From Sphingomonas sp. BAUL-RG-20F-R05-02 (lineage in GTDB: Bacteria > Pseudomonadota > Alphaproteobacteria > Sphingomonadales > Sphingomonadaceae): DNA of 64,000 nucleotides. The stretch lies in NCBI RefSeq assembly GCF_022662305.1, contig NZ_JAKNQH010000001.1, positions 868,001 through 932,000 of the forward strand, given 5' to 3'. The translations under genes were made by a program, and so were the position numbers. The notes beneath the pieces are model-generated. The model did not search any database. It was not told the DNA's origin and saw nothing but the letters and a program-made list of their open reading frames with translations. Below are positions 36,180 through 46,684 of this stretch, piece by piece. Every line of letters starts with the position of its first letter. The first letter of the stretch is position 1.

Positions 36180-37490
36180 ATGGTCCCCCGCTATTCTCGC
36201 CCCGACATGACCGCGATCTGGACGCCGGAGGCGCGCTTCCGCATCTGGTTCGAGATCGAGGCCCACGCCACCGACGCGCTCGCCGAGCTTGGCGTGGTGC
36301 CGAAATCGGCGGCGCAGGCGCTGTGGGACTGGTGGAAGACCGAACCCGCGATCGACGTCGCTGCGATCGACGCGATCGAGGCGGTCACCAAGCATGACGT
36401 GATCGCCTTCCTCACATGGGTGGCCGAACAGGTCGGTGACGAGGCGCGCTTCATGCATCAGGGCATGACCTCCTCCGACGTGCTCGACACCTGCCTGTCG
36501 GTACAGCTCGCGCAGGCCAGCGACATCCTGCTCGCCGATCTCGATAAGCTGCTGGCCGCGCTCAAGACGCGCGCCTACGAGCACAAGATGACGCCGACGA
36601 TCGGCCGCAGCCACGGCATCCATGCCGAGCCGGTCACCTTCGGTCTCAAGATGGCGGAGGCTTACGCCGAGTTCGCGCGCTGCCGCAAACGGCTCGTCGC
36701 CGCGCGTGAGGATATCGCCACCTGCGCGATTTCGGGCGCGGTCGGCACCTTCGCCAATATCGACCCGGTGGTGGAGGCGCATGTCGCCGCCAAGCTCGGC
36801 CTGACGGTCGAGCCGGTGTCGACGCAGGTCATCCCCCGTGACCGCCACGCGATGTATTTCGCGACGCTCGGCGTGATCGCCTCGTCGATCGAGCGGCTCG
36901 CGGTCGAGGTGCGCCACCTCCAGCGCACCGAGGTGCTGGAGGCGGAAGAGTATTTCTCGCCCGGCCAGAAGGGCTCGTCGGCGATGCCGCACAAGCGCAA
37001 TCCGGTGCTGACCGAGAACCTGACCGGACTTGCCCGCATGGTGCGCGGCTATGTCACACCTGCGCTGGAGAACGTCGCGCTATGGCATGAGCGCGACATC
37101 AGCCACTCCTCGGTCGAGCGCTACATCGCGCCCGACGCGACGATCACGCTGGATTTCGCGCTGGCGCGGCTGACCGGCGTGATCGAGAAGCTGCTGGTCT
37201 ATCCGGCGCGGATGCAGAAGAACCTCGATAAGATGGGCGGCCTCGTCCACTCGCAGCGCGTGCTGCTCGCGCTGACGCAAGCCGGTGTGAGCCGCGAGGA
37301 TTCGTATCGCCTCGTCCAGCGTAACGCGATGAAGGTATGGGAGAGCGACGGCGAACTGTCTTTGCTCGAACTGCTCAAGGGCGATGCCGAAGTGACGGCA
37401 GCGCTGTCGCCGGAGGTGATCGAGGACAAGTTCGACCTCGGCTATCACCTCAAGCATGTCGACACGATCTTCACGCGGGTGTTCGGCTGA
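36180..37490 (+). CDS. purB: Adenylosuccinate lyase
   Basis: Catalyses two steps of purine synthesis: cleavage of SAICAR and of adenylosuccinate, each releasing fumarate. The 436-residue protein has the superfamily signatures TSSDVLDTCLSVQL, the catalytic-His segment RSHGIHAEPVTFGLK, and the mobile loop GSSAMPHKRNPVLTENLTG. The N-terminal VPRYSRPDMTAIWTPEARFRIWFEIE matches the bacterial short-form PurB. ATG 36180 was chosen from this N-terminal match; an AAGGAA site lies 6-11 bases upstream. Confidence 0.96.
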   Translation: MVPRYSRPDMTAIWTPEARFRIWFEIEAHATDALAELGVVPKSAAQALWDWWKTEPAIDVAAIDAIEAVTKHDVIAFLTWVAEQVGDEARFMHQGMTSSDVLDTCLSVQLAQASDILLADLDKLLAALKTRAYEHKMTPTIGRSHGIHAEPVTFGLKMAEAYAEFARCRKRLVAAREDIATCAISGAVGTFANIDPVVEAHVAAKLGLTVEPVSTQVIPRDRHAMYFATLGVIASSIERLAVEVRHLQRTEVLEAEEYFSPGQKGSSAMPHKRNPVLTENLTGLARMVRGYVTPALENVALWHERDISHSSVERYIAPDATITLDFALARLTGVIEKLLVYPARMQKNLDKMGGLVHSQRVLLALTQAGVSREDSYRLVQRNAMKVWESDGELSLLELLKGDAEVTAALSPEVIEDKFDLGYHLKHVDTIFTRVFG

Positions 37491-37615
37491 CACGGGTGCG
37501 GCGGGCGGCCAATATCGCCTCCCGCCGCAACTTGGTTTCGCTGCGATAAACGTCTGGTCGCGCAGGATGCACGGTTCAACGTGCAAATGCTGCATCTGCG
37601 AATGCGAGTAATAAA

Positions 37616-37633
37616 ATTGCGTGAAGACGCAAT
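37616..37633. promoter_or_regulatory. Perfect inverted repeat upstream of the 26-codon frame
   Basis: ATTGCGT and ACGCAAT arms flank a GAAG loop, 49 bases before the ATG at 37683 and within an AT-rich stretch that contrasts with its GC-rich surroundings. It could be an operator or an RNA hairpin in a leader. Confidence 0.35.
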
Positions 37634-37682
37634 AATATCCAAATGACGCTCAGGCCGGAATTGACCGGCCGGAGACCCTACC

Positions 37683-37763
37683 ATGCGCATCTTCCAGAAC
37701 CTCGCCGGCGGCATCTTTGCTGTTGCGGGTATCGCGCTGGTGGTCGAGGTTCTCATCCTCTGA
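37683..37763 (+). CDS. Possible 26-residue membrane peptide
   Basis: ATG 37683 opens a 26-codon frame (MRIFQNLAGG, then IFAVAGIALVVEVLIL) that ends at TGA 37763. A GGAGA site stands 8 bases ahead. The product would be a single hydrophobic helix with a short positively charged N-terminus, typical of small membrane peptides. A strong GC-rich inverted repeat begins just six bases after the stop, as expected of a short transcript. It is too short for statistical support, and I know no family match. Position is the ~540-base interval between purB and the convergent dnaJ. Confidence 0.45.
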   Translation: MRIFQNLAGGIFAVAGIALVVEVLIL

Positions 37764-37768
37764 TCCAT

Positions 37769-37810
37769 CGGCCGACCCCGCCCCTTTTTGCGAGGGGGCG
37801 GAACGGCCGG
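37769..37810 (+). terminator. Nested inverted repeat after the 26-codon frame
   Basis: CGGCCG/CGGCCG outer arms enclose CCGCCCC and GGGGGCGG arms with a T-rich loop. A GTTTTT follows 11-16 bases after the outer arm. It may terminate the short transcript or purB, or serve the convergent dnaK-dnaJ unit. Confidence 0.5.
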
Positions 37811-38033
37811 ATGGGATCCGGTTTTTCTAGCTGGCGCGCCGCGCATCGGGCGGCGCACTTTGTGAGATTATCGCAAACATCCGCGACTGCGGCACCGGCA
37901 AACAGCCTGCGACACCCGCGATCCTTCGCCGGTCAAGGTGAGGACCACGCACGCCGGTGCGGTGATCCGGTCGCGACTTTCGACGCAAAGACGACGCCAC
38001 GCGGCGACCATGACCCGGCCGCCGCGCCCAGCA
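37811..38033. other. Non-coding interval between purB region and dnaJ
   Basis: I see no supported gene in these bases. A 7-bp stem (CGCGGCG at 38000-38006, CGCCGCG at 38020-38026) near the dnaJ end may be its transcription end on the minus strand. Confidence 0.5.
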
Positions 38034-39161
38034 TCACCCCCAGGCGCCCTTCACCTTCTGAAAGAAGCCGCCAACGTGCGAAGCATCCGCACCGGCGTCG
38101 AGCGTGCGCAGCTCCTCCAGCAACTCACGCTGCCGGGCGGAGAGCTTGGTAGGGGTCTCCACCTCGACGCGCACGACGAGATCACCGCGCCCGCGCCCTT
38201 GCAACACCGGCATACCCGCGCCGCGCTGGCGCAGTTCACGGCCATGCTGCGTGCCGGCCGGGATCTTCAACACATGCGTCTCGCCGTCCGGGCCGGTGAT
38301 CGAGAATTCACCCCCCAGCGCCGCCGTCGCGAAGCTGACCGGCGCACGCGCGAGCAACGTCGTGCCCTCACGCTCGAACACCGCATGGCGGGCGACGTGC
38401 AGGAAGATGTAAAGATCACCCGCGGGAGCGCCGCGCAAGCCTGCCTCGCCTTCGCCGGTAAGGCGGATGCGCGTGCCCTCGTCGACGCCGGGTGGCACGT
38501 TGACCGTCAGCGTCTTGGTCTGCTCGACCCGGCCTTCGCCGTGGCAGGCCGGGCACGGATCGGAAATCACCCGCCCCGCGCCGTGGCATGACGGACAGGT
38601 CCGCTCGACCACAAAGAATCCCTGCTGCGCGCGCACCTTGCCGTGGCCGGCACAGGTCGTGCAGGTCTTGGCGCTGGTGCCACGTTTGGCACCGCTGCCC
38701 TCGCAGGTGTCGCACACCGCCGACACGTCGACGGTGACCTCGCTGGAGCGGCCGGTGAACGCCTCCTCCAGCGTGATCTCCATGTCGTAGCGCAGGTCCG
38801 CGCCCCGACGCGGCCCGCTGCGGCCACCGCCGCCACGCTCGCCGCCCATGAATTCGCCGAAAATGTTCTCAAAAATATCGCTGAAGCCGCCGAAATCCTG
38901 CGCGCCGCTACGCCCGCCGCCGGGGCCGCCGTTCTTGAACGCGGCATGGCCGAAGCGATCATAGGCCGCGCGCTTCTGCGGATCCTTGAGGCAGTCATAG
39001 GCTTCGCTGATCGCCTTGAAGCGACCTTCCGAATCCTTGCATCCGGCATTGCGATCCGGGTGATATTTCATCGCCAGCTTGCGATACGACGCCTTGATGG
39101 TGGCATCGTCGGCGGTGCGCTCGCATTCGAGCAGTTCGTAAAAATCAACTTCGGTCGTCAT
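38034..39161 (-). CDS. dnaJ: Chaperone DnaJ
   Basis: Hsp40 co-chaperone that delivers clients to DnaK and stimulates its ATPase. The J domain has the HPD triad at residues 34-36 (MKYHPDRN). A Gly/Phe-rich linker follows (FKNGGPGGGRSGAQDFGGF, then IFGEFMGGERGGGG). Four CxxCxGxG zinc motifs are present (CDTCEGSG, CTTCAGHG, CPSCHGAG, CPACHGEG). The client-binding beta domains end with the helical FFQKVKGAWG. The 375-residue length is normal. ATG 39161 begins the J domain. It is downstream of dnaK by 63 bases containing a strong hairpin. Confidence 0.96.
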   Translation of the reverse strand: MTTEVDFYELLECERTADDATIKASYRKLAMKYHPDRNAGCKDSEGRFKAISEAYDCLKDPQKRAAYDRFGHAAFKNGGPGGGRSGAQDFGGFSDIFENIFGEFMGGERGGGGRSGPRRGADLRYDMEITLEEAFTGRSSEVTVDVSAVCDTCEGSGAKRGTSAKTCTTCAGHGKVRAQQGFFVVERTCPSCHGAGRVISDPCPACHGEGRVEQTKTLTVNVPPGVDEGTRIRLTGEGEAGLRGAPAGDLYIFLHVARHAVFEREGTTLLARAPVSFATAALGGEFSITGPDGETHVLKIPAGTQHGRELRQRGAGMPVLQGRGRGDLVVRVEVETPTKLSARQRELLEELRTLDAGADASHVGGFFQKVKGAWG

Positions 39162-39176
39162 ATATGGCCCCCGCCC

Positions 39177-39211
39177 CCCGGCTGTCCCCACACGATGCGG
39201 GGACAGCCGGG
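39177..39211 (-). promoter_or_regulatory. Strong hairpin between dnaK and dnaJ
   Basis: Perfect 13-base arms (CCCGGCTGTCCCC / GGGGACAGCCGGG) with a 9-base loop fill most of the dnaK-dnaJ gap. There is no U-run on either strand, so complete termination is unlikely. It is well placed to lower dnaJ relative to dnaK by RNA processing, attenuation or 3'-end protection of dnaK mRNA; this is inference. Confidence 0.6.
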
Positions 39212-39224
39212 CAAGCGCAACAGG

Positions 39225-41123
<1,899 letters not shown>

Positions 41124-41207
41124 TGGTCCTCTACGGCCCCCGTCTTGTTCAGGTTTGCAACATGTGGCGGCGCCCCCGAATGGGCGACACCGCGCTCTAC
41201 TCGCCGG

Positions 41208-41235
41208 ATATAGGGGGGCTTTTGCTTGTCGCAAG
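41208..41235 (-). promoter_or_regulatory. Heat-shock (sigma32/RpoH-type) promoter of dnaK
   Basis: On the minus strand CTTGCGA (41235-41229) is followed after 12 bases by CCCCTATAT (41216-41208), close to the CTTGAAA / CCCCATnT consensus. It lies about 85 bases before the dnaK start. No CIRCE-type inverted repeat is seen between the promoter and the gene. Confidence 0.75.
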
Positions 41236-41285
41236 ATTTCGACACGCCTAGGAACAAATCATCGTTTCCCGAAGTGGGAGTTCCT

Positions 41286-41723
41286 GTGCGCATCCTAGGT
41301 CTTCTCCTCGTCCTGCTGCTCGGCATTAGCGGTTGCAGCGCTCGGCAATTCTACATCGATCATGGTTATGTGCGCCTCGCCGCTGCGCCCGGACGACCGG
41401 CGGTGGCGTATTTCACGCTGCACGGCGGTTCTACGGATACGACTCTGGTCGCGGTTCATTCAGAATTCTCCCTCCGGACCGAGCTGCACCAGTCGATGAC
41501 CAGCGGCGGCATGGCCGCGATGAAGCCGCTCGATCAGGTCGCGCTGCCCGCCGGAGGCAAAGTCGCGTTCAAGCCCGGCGGCATGCATGTAATGCTGTTC
41601 GGTCTCAATCCGGTCATCAAACCTGGCAAGACAATGACGCTTCAGTTCACCTTCGCAGACGGCAATCGCTACGATTACGAAGCGCTGGTGATTGCGCCGG
41701 GCGATCCCGCGCCGAAGTTCTGA
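41286..41723 (+). CDS. PCu(A)C-type copper chaperone lipoprotein
   Basis: A 145-residue periplasmic protein of the PCu(A)C family, which delivers Cu(I) for CuA assembly in cytochrome oxidase. GTG 41286 starts a signal sequence (VRILGLLLVLLLGISGC) with a lipobox, so it is probably lipid-anchored. The copper motif H(M)x10Mx21HxM is partly visible: ELHQSMTSGGMAAMKPLDQV, then FKPGGMHVMLFGLN. The beta-cupredoxin-like core is short and complete. Divergent from dnaK. It overlaps the next gene by one base (TGATG). Confidence 0.85.
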   Translation: MRILGLLLVLLLGISGCSARQFYIDHGYVRLAAAPGRPAVAYFTLHGGSTDTTLVAVHSEFSLRTELHQSMTSGGMAAMKPLDQVALPAGGKVAFKPGGMHVMLFGLNPVIKPGKTMTLQFTFADGNRYDYEALVIAPGDPAPKF

Positions 41724-42199
41724 TGCCCGCCGCCCGCCCGCTGACCCTCGGCGAGATCGCACTCGCCCGCAGCATCTTCGGAGACGCCATCGATTATGCG
41801 GCGGTGCGGATCGTGCTGGGCAAATGGGCATTTTTCCAGCCGCGTAATACCGTGATGGCACCGCGCGGTGCGATCCACTTTCATCCCAAAGGCACCGCGT
41901 ACTGCGACGACTTCTCGGTCGCGCCGCTCAGCGCGCAGGGGTTGTTCATCCACGAGATGGTGCATGTCTGGCAGCACCAGTCGGGCGTGTTCCTGCCACT
42001 GCGGCGCCACCCCTTCTCGCGCTACGACTACGCGATCCGGCCCGGCGTGGCGTTGACCGGCTACGGAATCGAGCAGCAGGCGGAGATCGTCCGGCACGCC
42101 TTTGTGCTGCGCGGCGGCGGTCATGTGATCGGCGCACCGGAACGCAACGTGTACGAGGCGATCTTGCCCTTCGGACCGCGCAGGCCAGCCGCAGCCTGA
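41723..42199 (+). CDS. HExxH-like protein of unknown function ('vgr-related')
   Basis: A 158-residue cytoplasmic protein with the motif LFIHEMVHVWQHQSG. This resembles the HExxH zinc-peptidase helix, with His-Glu-Met-Val-His as ligands and catalytic Glu. The segment GAIHFHPKGTAYCDDF precedes it, and GYGIEQQAEIVRHAFVL may supply the third ligand. Sphingomonad homologues are often annotated as vgr-related protein. No signal peptide. Translational coupling to the copper-chaperone gene suggests a linked role, but none is known. Confidence 0.72.
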   Translation: MPAARPLTLGEIALARSIFGDAIDYAAVRIVLGKWAFFQPRNTVMAPRGAIHFHPKGTAYCDDFSVAPLSAQGLFIHEMVHVWQHQSGVFLPLRRHPFSRYDYAIRPGVALTGYGIEQQAEIVRHAFVLRGGGHVIGAPERNVYEAILPFGPRRPAAA

Positions 42200-42746
42200 G
42201 TGCCCGACAAAACCGGCAAGCGCCGGCTCGCAGCGGAAGCTTTCGCGGCGGATTGCTCCACGGGTTGGCTGTGTCGAATATCCGGTGTTGGGGCACGACA
42301 CCTAAGCCGAGCTACAGCGTTAACCCTTCGCCCAGACAGTCGACCAGCAACCGACTAGCGACATGGCTTCATGTAAGGTGGCAATCACCGCCGTTATTGC
42401 AACGTCCCAGTCTTTCGAGGCAGCCTTTACGGTGGCGACGTCACCATCGCCCATCGGCCGCCGCATTGGCGAACGAATGCGTCCGCCCGATCGCTTCGAC
42501 ATCTACGACAATACTTAAACTACGATTCGTCTTTCAAGTCTTAGCACAATGCTTCACTCTTACGATGGGGACGCGGATCTAGCGGGAGGGGGCCGCCATC
42601 GTGACGACTAGCTCGAGGCGGCTTGCCTCCGAACCGCCGCCGATCGATGCACTTCGATCAGGCGAACACACCCCAAACGTCTGCAAGCCCAAGGCTGCAC
42701 TGCGGCCTCGCCTCACGGGCAAAGCTTGCGTCGGCTCGGTGCCAGC
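42200..42746. other. Long non-coding interval upstream of the TonB receptor
   Basis: About 545 bases show no recognised gene. A minus-strand frame at 42320-42502 gives a short hydrophobic-ended product but no family match and no good start. AT content rises between 42490 and 42570. A small GC hairpin (CCGGC / GCCGG) follows the preceding stop at about 42213. The region must hold the promoter for the receptor gene. Confidence 0.5.
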
Positions 42747-45314
42747 GTGACGCGCCGATCGGCTTCTGCGTCCGGTGTATCCCGCGCCGCCGTGGCACTG
42801 ACATTGGCGCTGCTGGCACCGCCGAATCCGGCGATATCTCAGGAGGCTGCGCACACCCATACAGATGCCGGCGCGAGAGAAGATGCGCCCGACCAGTTGA
42901 CGTCCGACATCGTCGTGATCGGACAGCGCGGCGAGGTGGTCACCGACATCGAGCCGCTCGCAACCTTCAACGCACGCGCGATCGAGGCAACGGGCGCAAC
43001 CTCGATCGACGAGCTGCTGCGGACAATTCGCGGTATCACAGAGGCGGCCGATGGCGAACCGCCCATCTTCCTGCTCAACGCGCAGCGCGTGTCGGGGTAT
43101 GAAGAGATCGGCAATCTCCCGCCCGAGGCGATCGAGAAGGTGGAAGTCCTGCCCGAACCTGTGGCGCTGCGATACGGCTACCCGCCGACCCGCCGCGTCG
43201 TAAACTTCATCACCAAGCGTCGGTTTCGCCAGCTATCGCTGAAATACGTCGTCGGTACCGCCACGCGCGGCGGCGCAGATACCGTGAACCCGCATCTCGA
43301 CCTGACGCGGCTCCGCGATGACAAGCGGTTCACCCTGTCGCTCGACGCGCATCATACCGATGCGCTCTCACAATCGTCGCGGCACGTGTTGCCCGATCCG
43401 GACGTGCCGTTCGACGCAATCGGCAATGTGACAGGCGTGCGCGCCGGCGGCGAGATCGATCCGACGCTGTCCGCACTGGCCGGTCAGGTCACCACGATCG
43501 CGCCCGTTCCGGCCGGCGCCGCTCCGACGCTTTCCGGTTTTGCGGCCGGGGCGAACATGCCGCGGCTCTACGACCTGTCGCCCTTTCACGATCTGGCGCC
43601 GGCGAACGACACGCTGCATGGCGAACTCGTCATGGCCAACCGGATCGGCCACGGCATCGCCGGATCGCTGACCTTGACGGCCGACCACGCGCATGAGCGA
43701 AGCGTCTACGGCCCCTCCAGTGCCACGCTGCTCGTTCCGGCAGACAACCCCTTCTCGCCATTCAGTAATGACGTGCTGCTACAGCGCTACTTCACTGAAG
43801 GGCCGCTACTCGGCGCGCGTCTTGACACCACCACGCTCCACGCCGGTGGGCTGCTGCGCGGCGCGTGGCGGGGGTGGCAGTGGGACCTGACCGGCACGCT
43901 CGATGGCCAGCGCCGGGTCGGCCTGAGCGACGCCTATACCGACACCGCGCTCGCAAACGCCGCCATCGCTGCCGGTGCCAACCCGTTCCAGCCGCTGCCC
44001 AGCGCGCTTGTGGGCAACGTGCGTGCCAATCACACCGTCCAGACGACGCACGGCGCTGCTGCCAAGTTCGTCACAAACAACCGTCCCGTGCGGCTGCCCG
44101 CCGGGCCTGTCACCGTCACGGCGACGCTGGAGGTTGAGCGCACCGGCTCGTCGGGCAGGACGACGGGCGCGACCACCTACGACGTCGCGTTCGCCCGTAC
44201 CCGGATCGAGGGCGCGGCCACGTTGGACGTACCCGTCGCCTCGCGCAAGGCGGGTGTGCTGTCCTGGCTGGGCAAAATGTCCATCAACGCCTCGACGGCA
44301 CGCCGCCACGTCGAGGGTTTCGGCGACCTGTCGGACGCCACCGCCGGGATCACCTGGGCACCGTTTAAGCCCATCCAGTTCCTCCTCCAGTACAAGACGT
44401 CCGCCGCCGCGCCGACCCTCGACCAAGTGGCGACGCCGCAGGCGGTGGCGCTTCAGGCCAACGTCTTCAACTTCGCGACCGGCCGGTCGGACATCGTGAC
44501 GCTGCTGACGGGTGGCAATCCCGATCTTGTCGCCGAGCACCGCCGGGTTCGTTCGCTGGGCGTGACGCTGAAGCCGTTCGCGAAGTCCGAGCTGCGCCTC
44601 GGCGCCACCTACGAAGCAACGACGGTCCGCAACGGCGTGCAGACGATCTACGCGCTTACACCCGCAACCCTCGCCGGGTTGCCCGATCTGTTCGTGCGCG
44701 ATGCATCGGGCGCGCTTACCTCCGTAGCGTTTCGCCCCGTCAACGTCGCCCGCGAGGAACAGCAGACGCTCAACATCACGCTCAACGCCAACGGCCAGAT
44801 CGGCCACGCCAAGCCCCCTGCCCAGTCGAATGGGAAGCCGGCCGAGCGGCCGAGTTTCTATGGCGGCCTTGGCCCTTCCATTCGCTTCGCCGACCGGCTG
44901 ACGCTTCGTCCAGGCACCACGCCGCTCAATCTGCTGGCGGGCGATACGCTGACCGGAGCGACCACGCCGCGAATCGCGGGCTATGGCTACGGCGGTCTGA
45001 ATTATCTCGGCAATGGCGGCACGTTCGACTTTGACTGCCTTGGTGGTGGCCGTGTGCGCGGCGCCGTACCCGCAGCGGACCTGTCGTTTGGCGCATTGTG
45101 TCGGTTGAACGTCAGCGGATCGCTTAGCCTCCACCACGTCTTTTCGCACCAGACCTGGACGCGCCATTTCATCGTCAAGCTATCGGTCGATAATCTGTTC
45201 GATGCCCACCCGAGCGTTCGCGCCGCCGATAACACAACGCCTTATCGATATCAGGCCGACCTGCTTGATCCGGTCGGCCGGAGGGTCTCGCTTACGCTGC
45301 GCAAGGCGCTGTGA
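42747..45314 (+). CDS. TonB-dependent outer-membrane receptor
   Basis: About 855 residues with a signal sequence (AAVALTLALLAPPNPAISQ). The plug domain contains DIVVIGQRGEVVTD (TonB-box region), ATSIDELLRTIRGITEA, IFLLNAQRVSGYEEIGNLPPEAIEKVEVLPEPVALRYG and TRRVVNFITKRRF; a 22-strand barrel should follow to the end. The C-terminus is VSLTLRKAL, without the usual terminal aromatic residue. The ligand is unknown; no siderophore or sugar genes adjoin. The start is unclear: GTG 42747 gives a compact signal peptide, TTG 42726 would add seven residues; neither has a strong ribosome site. Confidence 0.88.
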   Translation: MTRRSASASGVSRAAVALTLALLAPPNPAISQEAAHTHTDAGAREDAPDQLTSDIVVIGQRGEVVTDIEPLATFNARAIEATGATSIDELLRTIRGITEAADGEPPIFLLNAQRVSGYEEIGNLPPEAIEKVEVLPEPVALRYGYPPTRRVVNFITKRRFRQLSLKYVVGTATRGGADTVNPHLDLTRLRDDKRFTLSLDAHHTDALSQSSRHVLPDPDVPFDAIGNVTGVRAGGEIDPTLSALAGQVTTIAPVPAGAAPTLSGFAAGANMPRLYDLSPFHDLAPANDTLHGELVMANRIGHGIAGSLTLTADHAHERSVYGPSSATLLVPADNPFSPFSNDVLLQRYFTEGPLLGARLDTTTLHAGGLLRGAWRGWQWDLTGTLDGQRRVGLSDAYTDTALANAAIAAGANPFQPLPSALVGNVRANHTVQTTHGAAAKFVTNNRPVRLPAGPVTVTATLEVERTGSSGRTTGATTYDVAFARTRIEGAATLDVPVASRKAGVLSWLGKMSINASTARRHVEGFGDLSDATAGITWAPFKPIQFLLQYKTSAAAPTLDQVATPQAVALQANVFNFATGRSDIVTLLTGGNPDLVAEHRRVRSLGVTLKPFAKSELRLGATYEATTVRNGVQTIYALTPATLAGLPDLFVRDASGALTSVAFRPVNVAREEQQTLNITLNANGQIGHAKPPAQSNGKPAERPSFYGGLGPSIRFADRLTLRPGTTPLNLLAGDTLTGATTPRIAGYGYGGLNYLGNGGTFDFDCLGGGRVRGAVPAADLSFGALCRLNVSGSLSLHHVFSHQTWTRHFIVKLSVDNLFDAHPSVRAADNTTPYRYQADLLDPVGRRVSLTLRKAL

Positions 45315-45483
45315 CCCGCTTCGGGTGATCGCACGTGCCGCCACCGCCGCTTACGGACATCGGAGGATCCGATTTACCGCATGTCGGGCCAGATCCAGGA
45401 GCGAAATACGATGTTCGGACGCTGACGTTTTTTGGCTTAGGCGTTCCGACGATTGCCAACGGCCGCGCTGTTGAACGGCAAAC

Positions 45484-46086
45484 CTAATTCGTTGCCCTGA
45501 GATTATCCCAGGTCTGCCAATCGATCGCCCGTCCGGGGTAAGCGACTTTCTTGAACGGCCAGGCTGTCTGCATCCAGTTGGTCAGCCAGGCGTAGAGTTC
45601 CGCATCCAACCCGGCGTCATACGCCTCCTTGGTCACCCACATTCGCACAACCGCATCATATCCCGCAACGTGACTTGGCGAGATATAGACGCTGCCGATC
45701 TCGCGGCTGCCGTCCGTCGTCAGCACGGCATAATCGAAGGATTGGCGCCTGGTGAACCGAGCCTGCTCGTTCTCCATATCCTTCACCGCATCGGCATGGG
45801 ATATCCCCTCATGCGGCCACGTGGTGCTGCGCGAGAACGTCTTTTGGAGATGCTCGATCGAGGACATATACGCCCTATAGTCCCGGTCCACCACGGCAGG
45901 ACCAAGCGGCACGATTTTGAACCGCGCTGTTTCGACCAGCTTCGGAGGATCGAAAGCCTCCGGAACGAAGGGCCGTATCTGCTCGGGTTTTACCCTGATC
46001 GCTGGTGCCGCCGGCTGCTGTTGAGCGGCAAGCGGAGAAGCAAAAGCTGCGAACGCCAGCACCCACCAAGGAATGAACTTCATCAT
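45484..46086 (-). CDS. Exported GNAT-like protein
   Basis: A 200-residue protein with a signal peptide (MMKFIPWWVLAFAAFASPLAA) and mature residues that read like a GNAT acetyltransferase: FKIVPLGPAVVDRDYRAYMSSIEHL at the start, RQSFDYAVLTTDGSREIGSVYISPS for the central beta strands, and DAVVRMWVTKEAYDAGLDAELYAWL where the CoA-binding helix should be. The canonical Q/RxxGxG/A loop is missing, so acetyl-CoA binding is doubtful. Start ATG 46086 is followed by a second ATG. Single gene, convergent with the TonB receptor. Confidence 0.68.
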   Translation of the reverse strand: MMKFIPWWVLAFAAFASPLAAQQQPAAPAIRVKPEQIRPFVPEAFDPPKLVETARFKIVPLGPAVVDRDYRAYMSSIEHLQKTFSRSTTWPHEGISHADAVKDMENEQARFTRRQSFDYAVLTTDGSREIGSVYISPSHVAGYDAVVRMWVTKEAYDAGLDAELYAWLTNWMQTAWPFKKVAYPGRAIDWQTWDNLRATN

Positions 46087-46264
46087 ACAGGCGATCTCCC
46101 GTCGCCCACATTCGGGACTCGGATGGCGGTGGCAATAAGGCGTCTGCCCTACCCTTCCGGGGGGATCTCCCGCCTTGCGACGCATCGGATACGCTAACGA
46201 CTTGGCACGGCGGGCCACCTGCTCTAAGGGGCTGCAAAGTTTTACCCACTCTGAAAGCTACCTC

Positions 46265-46465
46265 ATGCAGATCATCGTCCGTGACAACAATGTCGACCAG
46301 GCATTGCGCGCGCTAAAGAAAAAGCTGCAGCGCGAGGGCGTGTACCGCGAGATGAAGCTGCGCCGTCACTACGAGAAGCCGTCCGAACGTCGCGCACGTG
46401 AACGCGCAGCGGCGATCAGCCGGGCGCGCAAGGCAGACCGCAAGCGCGCCGAACGGGATCGCTGA
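46265..46465 (+). CDS. rpsU: 30S ribosomal protein S21
   Basis: A 66-residue basic ribosomal protein. It starts [30 protein letters not shown] and continues [28 protein letters not shown], the S21 signature. ATG 46265 is the family start; the frame extends upstream without homology. Followed within 20 bases by a GC-rich stem-loop. Confidence 0.96.
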   Translation: MQIIVRDNNVDQALRALKKKLQREGVYREMKLRRHYEKPSERRARERAAAISRARKADRKRAERDR

Positions 46466-46479
46466 CCCGCGATTTTCCC

Positions 46480-46506
46480 TGCGGCGGGCAGAAATCGCCC
46501 GCCGCA
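46480..46506 (+). terminator. Stem-loop after rpsU
   Basis: A 10-bp stem (TGCGGCGGGC / GCCCGCCGCA) with a 7-base loop lies 14 bases past the rpsU stop. No U-run follows, so it is a likely but not certain terminator. Confidence 0.6.
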
Positions 46507-46684
46507 TGCCGAACCGAAGCCGGTTCGTGAGATCAACATGTCAGTAACACGCGCTCGCGTGGACGACATTTGTACTCTGATCCGGGAGGGTGCAGTCTTC
46601 TGTTACTGTAGACGCTCTGCGTGCAAGGGGCTGGACCACACGGCCTTGCCCGACCGGCACGCGAGCTGATTCGGCGTGGGCAGT

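Noticed and set aside
43806..45167. A 453-codon minus-strand frame opposite the TonB receptor
   Set aside because: Antisense shadow of a barrel-type gene with a clear plug domain on the plus strand.
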